From assembly GCA_018335935.1 (NCBI GenBank), contig JAGXRG010000057.1, forward strand, positions 218,449-282,448: a DNA stretch of 64,000 bases, given 5' to 3'. This stretch comes from Chitinophagaceae bacterium (GTDB lineage Bacteria > Bacteroidota > Bacteroidia > Chitinophagales > Chitinophagaceae). Made by a program: the position numbers and the translations under genes. Positions 1 through 8,060 of this stretch are shown in pieces. Position 1 is the first letter of the stretch; the number at the start of each line of letters is the position of its first letter. Below the pieces are notes generated by a model. That model saw nothing but the letters and a program-made list of their open reading frames with translations. It ran no database searches and was not told the DNA's origin.

Positions 1-1
1 T

Positions 2-349
2 ATTTCTTTATGGGTTTTAACTGCAGTTTTTTTGTTGATAGATGTTGCTTATTTATATAGTAATACTTGGCCAATTATAATATCGCATATCAGTGCTGCT
101 TTGATAGGGTTTATCTATATTAAACAATTAAAATCTGGAAACGATTGGGGTGCTTGGATATATAAGTTGCTGTCAAATATTGAAAAAGTGTTTAACCCAT
201 CTCAAAAAAATAAATCATCTCAACAAAAACAAAAAATTAGTAACGATAATCAAGAAAAACTAGATGCCATTTTAGATAAGATTAACCAAAAAGGATATGA
301 TAGTTTAACTAAAGCAGATAAAGATTTTCTTGAAGAATACAGCAATTAA
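2..349 (+). CDS. Rhomboid-family intramembrane serine protease, C-terminal part
   Basis: The frame is open from the first bases of the window, so only the C-terminal ~115 residues are visible and the true start lies upstream; the TTG near position 32 is internal. The visible part begins with a hydrophobic segment, then a second one reading ISHISAALIGFIYI. In rhomboids the catalytic His lies in the last core helix in a similar H-x-x-A/G context, so this His is the likely partner of a Ser that would lie upstream. A charged linker follows and then a C-terminal LDKINQKGYDSLTKADKDFL block, which is typical of Bacteroidota rhomboids. The stop codon overlaps the convergent Omp85-like gene by four bases. 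The family call rests on the C-terminal pattern only. Confidence 0.75.
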   Translation: MSLWVLTAVFLLIDVAYLYSNTWPIIISHISAALIGFIYIKQLKSGNDWGAWIYKLLSNIEKVFNPSQKNKSSQQKQKISNDNQEKLDAILDKINQKGYDSLTKADKDFLEEYSN

Positions 350-1734
350 TTTCTGTTGCCAAAAACAAAACTCTGACTACCCAATTGATTGAAACTAAAT
401 TCTAGCTTAAATACAAAGTCGTAGATTGTAACAATATCAATACCTATACCATAAGAATACATTAGTTTATTACTCAATAGATCGTTGCCAGCAAAAGGAT
501 TATGGCTGTAACCAAAATCGGCAAAGAGTTTTCCATAAAATTTAAATGGTATAGTACTGTAGGTTTTATTTTTAACAGGAAGTCTTAATGGGTAATCGAA
601 TAATTTAAACCCAAAAGAATTACTACTTAACACACCAACCATACCATCAACAACATAATTTTCTAAACCTCGAACTTGTAAATCTCCATAGCCAAATAAA
701 TTTTGGTTGACATAGTAATTAGCAAAAGGAAACTTTAATGTTCCACTTAACCGAGTTCTTACAAAAGAATTTTTTGAAATGGGTCTTATCCAATTTGCAG
801 AACCAGAAATTTGAGTATACCCATTTTCTCTTCCTACCCCTCTTTGATAAATGCCCACACTTCCAATAAAACCTTTTGTAGGGTAAGCATTATAGTTGGT
901 ATTATAATATTGTAAAAGATATGCAAAGTCTATGTATTTAAAAGCTTTAGATCCATTTCCATAATAATTAGGGTTTTTTAGTGCAACAGAATCACTAACA
1001 GACTCCCAAGTATAGCCCATTTTGAAAATGTGTTTAAACCTTTGATCGGGTCTGTGTGTAAAAGCAAACTCAACTCTGGTAAAAGATTTGGCAAAATCGT
1101 TTTCTAGTCGTAAGAACTCTTGTTTATTAGAATCACTAGTTAAATAGTTAATCTCTTTTTGTCTAGATTGTGTAAAACCTATCGCAAAGCCATTAGTAAG
1201 TTTTTTGTTAGAAAAAGGATTTTCATATCGTAAAGTAACCTGACGATTGTATCCTGAAATCAGCCAAATATTGAGCTTATCGTTTCTACCTGAAAGGTTG
1301 TTATGAAAAAATTTAATTCCATAATTAACCCTGCTTAAGTCTGCATTTTGATTTACCCACCATTCGTTAAAATTTCGGTCTACCAATTTAAAATAAGGCA
1401 AAGGAAAAATATACCAACGTTCAGAAACAATTATTAAAACAACAATTTTATTGTCTTGTAAATTAGTGGCAGTTACACTTACATCAACAAAAAGTGTAGT
1501 GTTAAATACAAATGCTCGGCTTTGTTGAAGCTTTTCATCTAATTGACTAGAATAAAGTGTATCTCCCTTTTTAAATAATAATTCTCTTAAGATAATGCCG
1601 TCACGGGTTTTTTTATTACCAGAAATAATAATATCGCTTACAATAACTGCCGTATCCTTTGGTGTTAGCTCATTGGTTTGAGCAAACAAAAACGAAGAAA
1701 AAATTAAACAACAACCAAACAATAACCGCTTCAT
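346..1734 (-). CDS. Omp85/BamA-like outer-membrane protein with one POTRA domain
   Basis: A protein of 462 residues read from the ATG at 1734 (a TTG one codon upstream is a less likely start). Residues 1-19 form a signal peptide ending in LFAQ. Residues about 30-110 look like a single POTRA domain (ISGNKKTRDGIILRELLFKKGD). The rest alternates aromatic and polar residues as expected of a 16-strand barrel of the surface-antigen D15 family, with a YPTKGFIGSVGIYQRG segment near residue 290. Family members insert or translocate proteins or lipids at the outer membrane, but with one POTRA domain this is not BamA itself. The C-terminus ends FVFGNRN rather than in the usual terminal aromatic residue. 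It stands alone, convergent with the rhomboid gene. Confidence 0.8.
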   Translation of the reverse strand: MKRLLFGCCLIFSSFLFAQTNELTPKDTAVIVSDIIISGNKKTRDGIILRELLFKKGDTLYSSQLDEKLQQSRAFVFNTTLFVDVSVTATNLQDNKIVVLIIVSERWYIFPLPYFKLVDRNFNEWWVNQNADLSRVNYGIKFFHNNLSGRNDKLNIWLISGYNRQVTLRYENPFSNKKLTNGFAIGFTQSRQKEINYLTSDSNKQEFLRLENDFAKSFTRVEFAFTHRPDQRFKHIFKMGYTWESVSDSVALKNPNYYGNGSKAFKYIDFAYLLQYYNTNYNAYPTKGFIGSVGIYQRGVGRENGYTQISGSANWIRPISKNSFVRTRLSGTLKFPFANYYVNQNLFGYGDLQVRGLENYVVDGMVGVLSSNSFGFKLFDYPLRLPVKNKTYSTIPFKFYGKLFADFGYSHNPFAGNDLLSNKLMYSYGIGIDIVTIYDFVFKLEFSFNQLGSQSFVFGNRN

Positions 1735-1844
1735 CAAGTATTTTATAATAAGAATGGTAAAAATAATTGATTGTGTTAAAGTGTAGCATAAATATTACCT
1801 AAAACGATATAACTGCTTTCGAAACAAGAATAGCGTCAAAATTC

Positions 1845-1852
1845 TACCTTTG
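1845..1852 (+). promoter_or_regulatory. Probable promoter -7 element for gldC
   Basis: TACCTTTG matches the Bacteroidota -7 consensus TAnnTTTG and lies 21 bases before the gldC ATG. A weak TTCG about 23 bases upstream could be the -33 element. It would drive gldC, yqeY and cvpA, which are closely packed. Confidence 0.5.
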
Positions 1853-1873
1853 CATAAAATAATTTATTAAATA

Positions 1874-2221
1874 ATGCACAACTCAACAATTAACATTAAT
1901 GTTTTATTAGATAAAGATAAAGTTCCTCAACAAATCAACTGGAATGCAGCCGATAGCACTGCAGACATGGATCAGAAAGCAAAAGCTATGATGTTGGCTT
2001 TTTGGGATGGTGCAGATAAATCTGCTTTAAGAATTGATTTATGGACCAAAGACATGATGGTTGATGAAATGGCAGATTTTTATTATCAAACCCTAATGGG
2101 AATGGCCGATTCTTACGATAGAGCTACTCACAATCAAGAGCTTGTTTCAGATTTGAAAAATTTTGCAAAAGAATTTTATAAAAAATTTAGAGATCAACAA
2201 CAAAAAGAAAATAAACTTTAA
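1874..2221 (+). CDS. gldC: Gliding motility protein GldC
   Basis: A protein of 115 residues, the usual size for GldC (about 110). It carries the family blocks LDKDKVPQQINW, KAMMLAFWDGADKSALRIDL, WTKDMMVDEMADFYYQTL and MADSYDRAT in order. There is no signal peptide, consistent with a cytoplasmic or inner-membrane-associated accessory protein of the gliding apparatus; GldC is known to help but not be essential for gliding in Flavobacterium johnsoniae. It is first in a compact run with yqeY (10-base gap) and cvpA. Its usual partner gldB is not adjacent but lies about 40 kb away in this window. Confidence 0.9.
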   Translation: MHNSTININVLLDKDKVPQQINWNAADSTADMDQKAKAMMLAFWDGADKSALRIDLWTKDMMVDEMADFYYQTLMGMADSYDRATHNQELVSDLKNFAKEFYKKFRDQQQKENKL

Positions 2222-2231
2222 AAAATTATAT

Positions 2232-2684
2232 ATGAGCTTAGAACAAACCGTAATGACAGAATTGGTGACTGCAATGAAAGCCAAAGATGATGCAGCTTTG
2301 AGAGGATTACGTGCTATAAAAGCAGAAATCATTAAAGCAAAAACCGAACCAGGGGCTAATGGCAACATCTCTGAAGAAGGTGAATTAAAATTGTTGCAGA
2401 AATTAGTAAAACAAAGAAGAGATAGCTTAGAAATCTTTAATCAACAAAATCGTGCAGATCTTGCTCAAAAAGAACAAGAAGAAATTGCTGTAATTGAAAA
2501 ATTCTTACCTCAGCAACTTTCTGAACAAGAAATAAAAGGAGAACTTGAAAAAATTATTGCTGCTATTGGTGCAAGCTCCCCAGCAGATATGGGTAAAGTA
2601 ATGGGTGTTGCAACAAAACAATTGGCTGGTAAAGCAGACGGCAAAATTATCTCTGGTTTAGTAAAAGAAATTTTAGCTAAATAG
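2232..2684 (+). CDS. yqeY: GatB/YqeY domain-containing protein
   Basis: Product of 150 residues from the ATG at 2232. An upstream in-frame extension overlaps gldC and is Lys/Asn-rich without family similarity, so it was excluded. The protein matches YqeY along its whole length: MTELVTAMKAKDDAALRGLR at the N-terminus, EEGELKLLQKLVKQRRDSLE in the middle, FLPQQLSEQEI and then MGKVMGVATKQLAGKADGK at the C-terminus. The family resembles the tail domain of the GatB amidotransferase subunit and may bind tRNA; its cellular role is not settled. It sits between gldC and cvpA with 10- and 3-base gaps. Confidence 0.88.
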   Translation: MSLEQTVMTELVTAMKAKDDAALRGLRAIKAEIIKAKTEPGANGNISEEGELKLLQKLVKQRRDSLEIFNQQNRADLAQKEQEEIAVIEKFLPQQLSEQEIKGELEKIIAAIGASSPADMGKVMGVATKQLAGKADGKIISGLVKEILAK

Positions 2685-2687
2685 TAT

Positions 2688-3218
2688 ATGGCATTAGATA
2701 TCATCTTTTTTATTTTGATGATGCTGGCAATTTACAAAGGCTATAGCAAAGGAATGGTATCTACCCTATTTTCTTTTTTAGCTATTGTTATTGGATTGGT
2801 TATTGCATTTAAATTTTCTGCAGTTGTAGCAACTTGGCTTCAGACGAGTACTAATATTTCAACCTATTGGCTACCCTTTCTATCATTTATCATCATTATG
2901 ATTGCTATAATTATTATAGCAAAAATTACAACTGGTATTATAGAAAAGATTTTTCAGCTTGCTATGTTGGGGTGGTTAAATAAACTTTTAGGAATCTTAA
3001 TTTATGTGTCTTTATACATGATTGTTTTAAGTGGTTTTTTGTTTTTTCTTGAAAAGATGACTATATTAAAGTCAACAACTTTAAACAATTCTAATGTATA
3101 TTCAATTGTACAACCCATTGCACCCAAAATGATAGCTGTTTTTGGAAAAGTATTGCCATTTGTAAAAGAGTCATTACAGCAATTAGAAAGCTTTTTCAAA
3201 GTCAGCACAGTTGTATAA
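2688..3218 (+). CDS. CvpA family membrane protein
   Basis: A 176-residue protein with four predicted membrane segments (about residues 2-16, 22-48, 62-88 and 100-124). The opening LDIIFFILMMLAIYKGYSKG and the GWLNKLLGILIYV block are characteristic of the CvpA family, named for a colicin V production gene of E. coli. In Bacteroidota these proteins are common and lack an assigned function. Only three bases separate it from yqeY, so it is the last gene of the gldC run. The soluble tail from residue 130 is short. Confidence 0.82.
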   Translation: MALDIIFFILMMLAIYKGYSKGMVSTLFSFLAIVIGLVIAFKFSAVVATWLQTSTNISTYWLPFLSFIIIMIAIIIIAKITTGIIEKIFQLAMLGWLNKLLGILIYVSLYMIVLSGFLFFLEKMTILKSTTLNNSNVYSIVQPIAPKMIAVFGKVLPFVKESLQQLESFFKVSTVV

Positions 3219-3371
3219 ACATTGTTTTGTTAATTATTAAATAACAGAACATTATTGCAATTAATGAGCCGTTAAGATTTATCTTAGCAAATTATAAATA
3301 GTAATTGAAATTAGAAGTTTGAAATCATGAAAAATTACTTTTATTTGTAATTACCCGACTATAGAAGCATT

Positions 3372-4136
3372 ATGGAATACCAGTTAAAACAATTAGATAA
3401 ATTTACTTACTTAGAAGAAGGAGAAGGCGAAACTTTGTTATTGCTTCATGGCTTGTTTGGTGCACTAAGTAATTTTCGAGATTTAATTGAGCATTTTAGA
3501 AAAGATTACAAAGTAATAGTGCCCATGTTGCCTTTGTTTACTTTAGACATTTTTCATACTACTGTTGGAGGCTTAGAAAAATATGTTCATAAATTTATTG
3601 AAGCAAAAGAGCTTAACAATATTCACTTACTAGGTAATTCATTAGGTGGACATGTGGCTTTAGTGCATGTGTTAAAACATCCAGAAAAAATTAAAACCTT
3701 AATCTTAACTGGAAGTTCAGGATTATTTGAAAATGGCATGGGCGATAGCTATCCACGTAGAGGCGATAAAGAATATATTCGTAAAAAAACTGAAGTAACT
3801 TTTTACGATCCTAAAATGGCAACTGATGAATTGGTGAATGAAGTATTTGAAATTACCAATAACAGAATTAAAGTTATTAAAATATTAGCATTAGCTAAAA
3901 GTGCTATCAGAAATAATTTAGGTGATGAGTTAAATAAAATACAAACCCCTACTTTATTAATTTGGGGCAATAACGATATCATTACACCCCCATTTGTTGC
4001 AAAAGAGTTTAATACACTTATTCCAAATAGCGAACTACACTTTATTGATAAGTGTGGTCATGCTCCTATGATGGAAGTTCCAGATGAGTTTAACGAAATA
4101 TTAAGTGGCTTCTTGAAAAAATTTAAAGCTGCTTAA
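3372..4136 (+). CDS. Alpha/beta-fold hydrolase
   Basis: A 254-residue protein with a full alpha/beta hydrolase layout. The oxyanion region LLLLHGLFG lies at residues 22-30, the nucleophile elbow GNSLGG puts the Ser at residue 90, the acid is probably Asp202 in WGNNDIITPP, and the base is His230 in CGHAPMME. A cap region lies between about residues 118 and 185. No signal peptide is seen. The substrate cannot be predicted; relatives include meta-cleavage hydrolases, esterases and haloperoxidases. A 153-base AT-rich gap precedes it without a clear promoter match, and a CBS-domain gene follows after 48 bases. Confidence 0.85.
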   Translation: MEYQLKQLDKFTYLEEGEGETLLLLHGLFGALSNFRDLIEHFRKDYKVIVPMLPLFTLDIFHTTVGGLEKYVHKFIEAKELNNIHLLGNSLGGHVALVHVLKHPEKIKTLILTGSSGLFENGMGDSYPRRGDKEYIRKKTEVTFYDPKMATDELVNEVFEITNNRIKVIKILALAKSAIRNNLGDELNKIQTPTLLIWGNNDIITPPFVAKEFNTLIPNSELHFIDKCGHAPMMEVPDEFNEILSGFLKKFKAA

Positions 4137-4184
4137 GCAACTTTTTTCCATTTTTATCGTCTTTATAGATAAGAAGATTAGTTT

Positions 4185-4844
4185 ATGACTACATCACAAA
4201 TTATTCAAACCACTTATCCGGCACTGAGATTGTTAGATAAAGCCTCATTTGCATTACAGCTCATGGAGGATTATGATGTATTGCATTTGCCAGTTAAATC
4301 TGAAGATAAATTTGTGGGCCTGATTAGCAAACTTGATATTTTAGATGCAGAACCTACAGATACTTTAGCAACCTTACAAGATTTGTTTATTATTCAATAT
4401 GCTACAACAAACGAGCACTTGGTAAATATTTTAAAGAAGCTTACTTCAAATAATTTATCCATCTTACCAATTATTGATCAAAATTTTACAATCATTAATT
4501 GTTTATCAAGTGTTGATATTCTTGAAGCAACTAGCAAGTTTTTAGGAAATGATGAATCTGGAGGTTTAATTGTTTTAGAAATAGAAAGAAGAAATTATTC
4601 TTTTGGTGAAATTAATAGATTGGTTGAAACCAATGACGCCTACATTACACAACTCAATACTTTTTTTGAACAAAGCACAGGCTTACTAATAGTAACCATA
4701 AAAATTAATAAAGTAGAGGTTAGCGATATTGTTGCAACCTTTCAACGTTACGAATATGGTATTAGATATTTCTTAGGAGAAGAACAATACAATAATGAAT
4801 TAAAAGATAATTACGAAAATCTTTTAGCTTTCTTAAAAGTTTAA
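4185..4844 (+). CDS. CBS domain-containing protein
   Basis: A 219-residue protein. Residues about 5-120 contain a pair of CBS motifs (DVLHLPVKSEDKFVGLIS and LSILPIIDQNFTIINCLSS), a module that binds adenosyl nucleotides. The C-terminal 90 residues (GGLIVLEIERRNYSFGEINR) resemble the ACT-like tail found in Bacteroidota CBS proteins of the AcuB type. It has no attached transporter or enzyme domain, so it is probably a small regulatory sensor whose partner is unknown. It is convergent with recO, the two stop codons lying side by side. Confidence 0.8.
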   Translation: MTTSQIIQTTYPALRLLDKASFALQLMEDYDVLHLPVKSEDKFVGLISKLDILDAEPTDTLATLQDLFIIQYATTNEHLVNILKKLTSNNLSILPIIDQNFTIINCLSSVDILEATSKFLGNDESGGLIVLEIERRNYSFGEINRLVETNDAYITQLNTFFEQSTGLLIVTIKINKVEVSDIVATFQRYEYGIRYFLGEEQYNNELKDNYENLLAFLKV

Positions 4845-5591
4845 TTAATCTAGCACCTCCTTCAACACATTCAAGGTTTTTAATTCAATAAAATTTGAAA
4901 TATGTAAAGCAAAATATTGATTAAAACAATCAATCATTTGTCGTCTGATATTTTTATTTAATGCAATTACATTCAATTCATTCAAATTATTAGATGCCAA
5001 TACTTGTGCAACTTTTGTTGATAATGGAGGTTCAATAAAATAAGGATGATGAGGAGCTTGATGAGTAAAAAATCCTTCCTGAACGTCTAAAATATTATTA
5101 TCGCTACTATAGTTATTCTGAATTCCAAAACCTAAAGCTTCTCCAAGTTTCAAAGCAAAATACAAAGGAAAATTTGCTGTACCTGCAGCTGCTGTTTGAT
5201 CAAGTTGAATTAAACTATCTTCAATAAAATAATACAATTCATTATTAGCCTCGGGTTGTTTAATACTATGTTGTACCAACTCAACTGCAAACATAGCAAC
5301 TGCATTTTTTACCACATTAAAAAAAACATCTTGATACAAATATTTCCATTGATATTCTTTAACAAACTGTATTTGTTTTTGTTCGTTGTGATAAACTTGC
5401 ATATCTAAAATAGCAGCAGGAGTAAAATAGTTTGCATTCGAAAGACCCTTTTTACTTGTTTTTCTTACTCCCTTAATTATATAACTCTGCAGACCAAATA
5501 GTTCAGTATAAATACTAGCTATAACACTAGTATCGCCATACTTTACACATCGTAAAACAATGCCATTGGTTTTATGAATTGTATTGCTCAA
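4845..5591 (-). CDS. recO: DNA repair protein RecO
   Basis: A 248-residue protein of the RecO family, which anneals single strands and helps load RecA in the RecFOR pathway. The OB-fold N-terminus IHKTNGIVLRCVKYGDTSVI is diagnostic. The helical C-terminal half lacks the four-Cys zinc site seen in some RecO proteins. The start must be the TTG at 5591: the codons just upstream are GCA and then the ruvC stop TAG, in the same frame, and no ATG lies before the OB-fold. It therefore follows ruvC after three bases and is probably translated by coupling. Confidence 0.87.
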   Translation of the reverse strand: MSNTIHKTNGIVLRCVKYGDTSVIASIYTELFGLQSYIIKGVRKTSKKGLSNANYFTPAAILDMQVYHNEQKQIQFVKEYQWKYLYQDVFFNVVKNAVAMFAVELVQHSIKQPEANNELYYFIEDSLIQLDQTAAAGTANFPLYFALKLGEALGFGIQNNYSSDNNILDVQEGFFTHQAPHHPYFIEPPLSTKVAQVLASNNLNELNVIALNKNIRRQMIDCFNQYFALHISNFIELKTLNVLKEVLD

Positions 5592-5594
5592 TGC

Positions 5595-6152
5595 CTATTT
5601 AAGTTTTGTAGGATTCTTGGCAACAAAATCACCCCAATCTTTAAATCCTTTACCCTGTTTGGCTAAAACAGATGTAGATTGATAGTAATGACAAAGGGCA
5701 ACAGCTAAGGCATCTGTGGCATCAAAATATTGAGGCTTTTCTTCAATATGTAACACTCGTTGTAACATTTTCCAAACTTGATCTTTATCTGCATTTCCAT
5801 TACCTGTAATAGATTGTTTTACTTTTTTGGGTGAATATTCCGTAACTGTTAATCCACCTTGCATAGCAGCTGCAATAGCAACACCTTGAGCCCTTCCCAA
5901 CTTTAACATACTTTGTACATTCTTACCAAAAAAAGGAGCTTCAATTGCAAAAGATGATGGTTGATATAATGTAATCAGCTCAGTAATTTTTATATGAATT
6001 TTTTCTAACCTATGGTAAATATCTTTATGATGAGATAATTTTAATACATCCATTAATAATACTTGCGATTGGTTGTTTGTGGCTTGTAATAAAGCAAAAC
6101 CCATAAATTGAGTACCAGGATCTACACCTAAAATTATATTGGCTTTTTTCAT
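5595..6152 (-). CDS. ruvC: Crossover junction endodeoxyribonuclease RuvC
   Basis: A 185-residue Holliday-junction resolvase that cuts four-way junctions with RuvAB. All four catalytic acids are in place: Asp11 in GVDPGT, Glu71 in FAIEAPFFGKN, and Asp144 and Asp147 in YFDATDALAVALCH. The basic C-terminal tail of about 20 residues is somewhat longer than in E. coli RuvC (173 residues). It is transcribed ahead of recO; no ruvA or ruvB is nearby. The start ATG at 6152 faces the divergent membrane-protein gene across 45 bases. Confidence 0.93.
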   Translation of the reverse strand: MKKANIILGVDPGTQFMGFALLQATNNQSQVLLMDVLKLSHHKDIYHRLEKIHIKITELITLYQPSSFAIEAPFFGKNVQSMLKLGRAQGVAIAAAMQGGLTVTEYSPKKVKQSITGNGNADKDQVWKMLQRVLHIEEKPQYFDATDALAVALCHYYQSTSVLAKQGKGFKDWGDFVAKNPTKLK

Positions 6153-6197
6153 CTCAGCAGCTAAAGTAACAATTAATGTGTATTGCCTTTATTTTTG

Positions 6198-7208
6198 ATG
6201 TACAACTTAAACAAACCACAATTGAATAAAAAATTAAAACACTTCATCAATTATGTAATTGGCCCTATTTTGTTTGTATGGTTTTCTGTTTCAATTTATC
6301 ACCAAATCATTAACCAGAAAGATTTTTTAAAAACCTGGACTAATATTCAAAATAATTTTTCTACACAAGAGTGGATGTATTGTGGTTTGGTGTTTTTATT
6401 AATGTTTGTGAATTGGGGTTTAGAAACAAGAAAATGGCAAATACTCATAAAAAGTATTCAAGAAGTAAAATTTTTAACTGCATTTAAAGCAGTGTTTAGT
6501 GGACAAGCATTTGCACTTAATACTATTAATAATCTTGGAGAATATGTTGGCAGAGTATTGTTCTTAAATGATGGCAATCGTTTACGAGCAATATCATTAA
6601 CCATGGTTGGAAGTATGAGTCAGGTTATTGTAACTTTTGTAATGGGTGCTGTTTCTTTATTTTTAGCAAGAGTACTTTTTTCTGAACAAGGTATGGGAGA
6701 TGGTGGATTAAATGCTTTTTGGTATAATGGTTTAATGTTTGTTTTAGTTACCTGTACCATTTTATTAATAATGATTTATTATAGTTTGTCGTGGGTAACT
6801 AAAGCTGTTGAAAAAATAAGTTTTGTTAAAAAATATGCTTTTCTTATTCAGAAAGTAGAAGAATTTACACATAAAGAACTATCTAAAGTTTTGTTATATT
6901 CTTTAGTAAGGTATGCAGTGTTTGTAATTCAATATTTAATTTTATTACACGTATTTCAGGTAGAAGCCAACTTGCTTTTATTAATACTAATGATTTGTAT
7001 TGTTTTTTTAATACTTGCAATTGTGCCTACTATAGCATTAACAGAATTGGGTTTACGAGGGCAAGTAAGTATTTTAATGTTAGGAATGGTGAGTACTAAT
7101 ACTGCTGGTATTGTATTTACTGCAACAGCAATATGGTGTATTAACAGAGCCTTTCCGGCTTTGGCAGGAAGTTTGTTTATTATAGGTGTAAAATTATTTA
7201 AGCGATAA
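6198..7208 (+). CDS. Lysylphosphatidylglycerol synthase TM-type (UPF0104) membrane protein
   Basis: A 336-residue integral membrane protein with about eight membrane segments from the ATG at 6198; an upstream TTG would add five residues. The pattern of the flippase-like LPG_synthase_TM family is visible: GLETRKWQILIKSI in an early cytoplasmic loop, FKAVFSGQAFALNTINNLGEYVGRV in the middle and ALTELGLRG toward the end. It lacks the soluble aminoacyltransferase domain of MprF, so it is a stand-alone membrane part; proteins of this type are thought to move lipids or polyisoprenyl-linked sugars, but this one is unassigned. A TATTTTTG box ends directly before the ATG. The DUF3108 gene follows after 16 bases. 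Confidence 0.72.
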   Translation: MYNLNKPQLNKKLKHFINYVIGPILFVWFSVSIYHQIINQKDFLKTWTNIQNNFSTQEWMYCGLVFLLMFVNWGLETRKWQILIKSIQEVKFLTAFKAVFSGQAFALNTINNLGEYVGRVLFLNDGNRLRAISLTMVGSMSQVIVTFVMGAVSLFLARVLFSEQGMGDGGLNAFWYNGLMFVLVTCTILLIMIYYSLSWVTKAVEKISFVKKYAFLIQKVEEFTHKELSKVLLYSLVRYAVFVIQYLILLHVFQVEANLLLLILMICIVFLILAIVPTIALTELGLRGQVSILMLGMVSTNTAGIVFTATAIWCINRAFPALAGSLFIIGVKLFKR

Positions 7209-7224
7209 TTTAAAAATAAATTGA

Positions 7225-8019
7225 ATGAAAAAATTATTATCATTTCTCATTTGGACTACAGTGGCTGTGCTTCCTTTAAGAGCAGGAGATAATTTTTGTG
7301 GTATAAGAAACAACGCTTTTTTAGATGGAGAAAGAATAGACTATGATATTTTTTATTCTGTTATTGGTTTATATGTAAATGCAGGAAATGCAAGCTTTAC
7401 AACCAAATTAGAAAACTTAAATAACAAACCCGTTTATCATGTTATAGGTAGTGGAAGCAGCAATACTAGTTACGATTGGATTTTTAAAGTAAGAGATCAA
7501 TACGAAAGTTATTTTGATACAGCTACACTACAACCCTATAAGTTTATTCGTAATGTTAATGAAGGTGGATTTAAAATTTACGAAAATGTTAGCTTCAATC
7601 AAAAAACCAATACTGCCATTACCGACAAAGGTGTTTTTAAAGTGCCGAGTTGTATACAAGATGTATTAAGTTCAATTTATTATGCTCGAAACATTAATTA
7701 TAACGCCTACAAGCCAGAAGATAAAATTCCTTTTAATATGTTTTTAGATAATGAAGTGCATCAGCTTTATATCAAATACATGGGCAAAGAGAAAATTAAA
7801 ACCCGCTTTGGTAAATTTAGAGCTATAAAGTTTAAGCCCTTATTAGTTAAAGGAACCATATTTGAAGGAGGAGAAGGCATGACCGTTTGGGTAAGTGATG
7901 ATGAGAACCATATTCCATTGAGAATTGAAAGCCCTATTGTTGTTGGAAGCATCAAGGTTGATATGATGGAATATGAAAATATTCGCTATCCTTTATCCTC
8001 TCTTATTAGTAGAAGATAA
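7225..8019 (+). CDS. DUF3108 domain-containing exported protein
   Basis: A 264-residue protein with a signal peptide (about residues 1-20, ending LPLRAG) and a single DUF3108 domain covering the rest. Recognisable blocks are GERIDYDIFYSVIGLYVNAG, YDWIFKVRDQYESYFD, VPSCIQDVLSSIYYARN and the C-terminal MTVWVSDDENHIPLRIES. The domain is an all-beta envelope protein of unknown function, widespread in Bacteroidota and Proteobacteria. It lies 16 bases behind the multi-spanning membrane protein and is probably co-transcribed with it, which suggests a joint envelope role. Confidence 0.83.
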   Translation: MKKLLSFLIWTTVAVLPLRAGDNFCGIRNNAFLDGERIDYDIFYSVIGLYVNAGNASFTTKLENLNNKPVYHVIGSGSSNTSYDWIFKVRDQYESYFDTATLQPYKFIRNVNEGGFKIYENVSFNQKTNTAITDKGVFKVPSCIQDVLSSIYYARNINYNAYKPEDKIPFNMFLDNEVHQLYIKYMGKEKIKTRFGKFRAIKFKPLLVKGTIFEGGEGMTVWVSDDENHIPLRIESPIVVGSIKVDMMEYENIRYPLSSLISRR

Positions 8020-8060
8020 TTTAATATGGTGCTTACAAAAATCATTTTATTTTCGTAAGC

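Noticed and set aside
2163..2231. Upstream extension of yqeY
   Set aside because: It overlaps gldC, is Lys/Asn-rich and has no similarity to YqeY; the ATG at 2232 fits the family start.
6183..6197. TTG start five codons before the UPF0104-type membrane protein
   Set aside because: An ATG follows at 6198 and the added residues have no support; the ATG is preferred, although a promoter box directly before it leaves some doubt.
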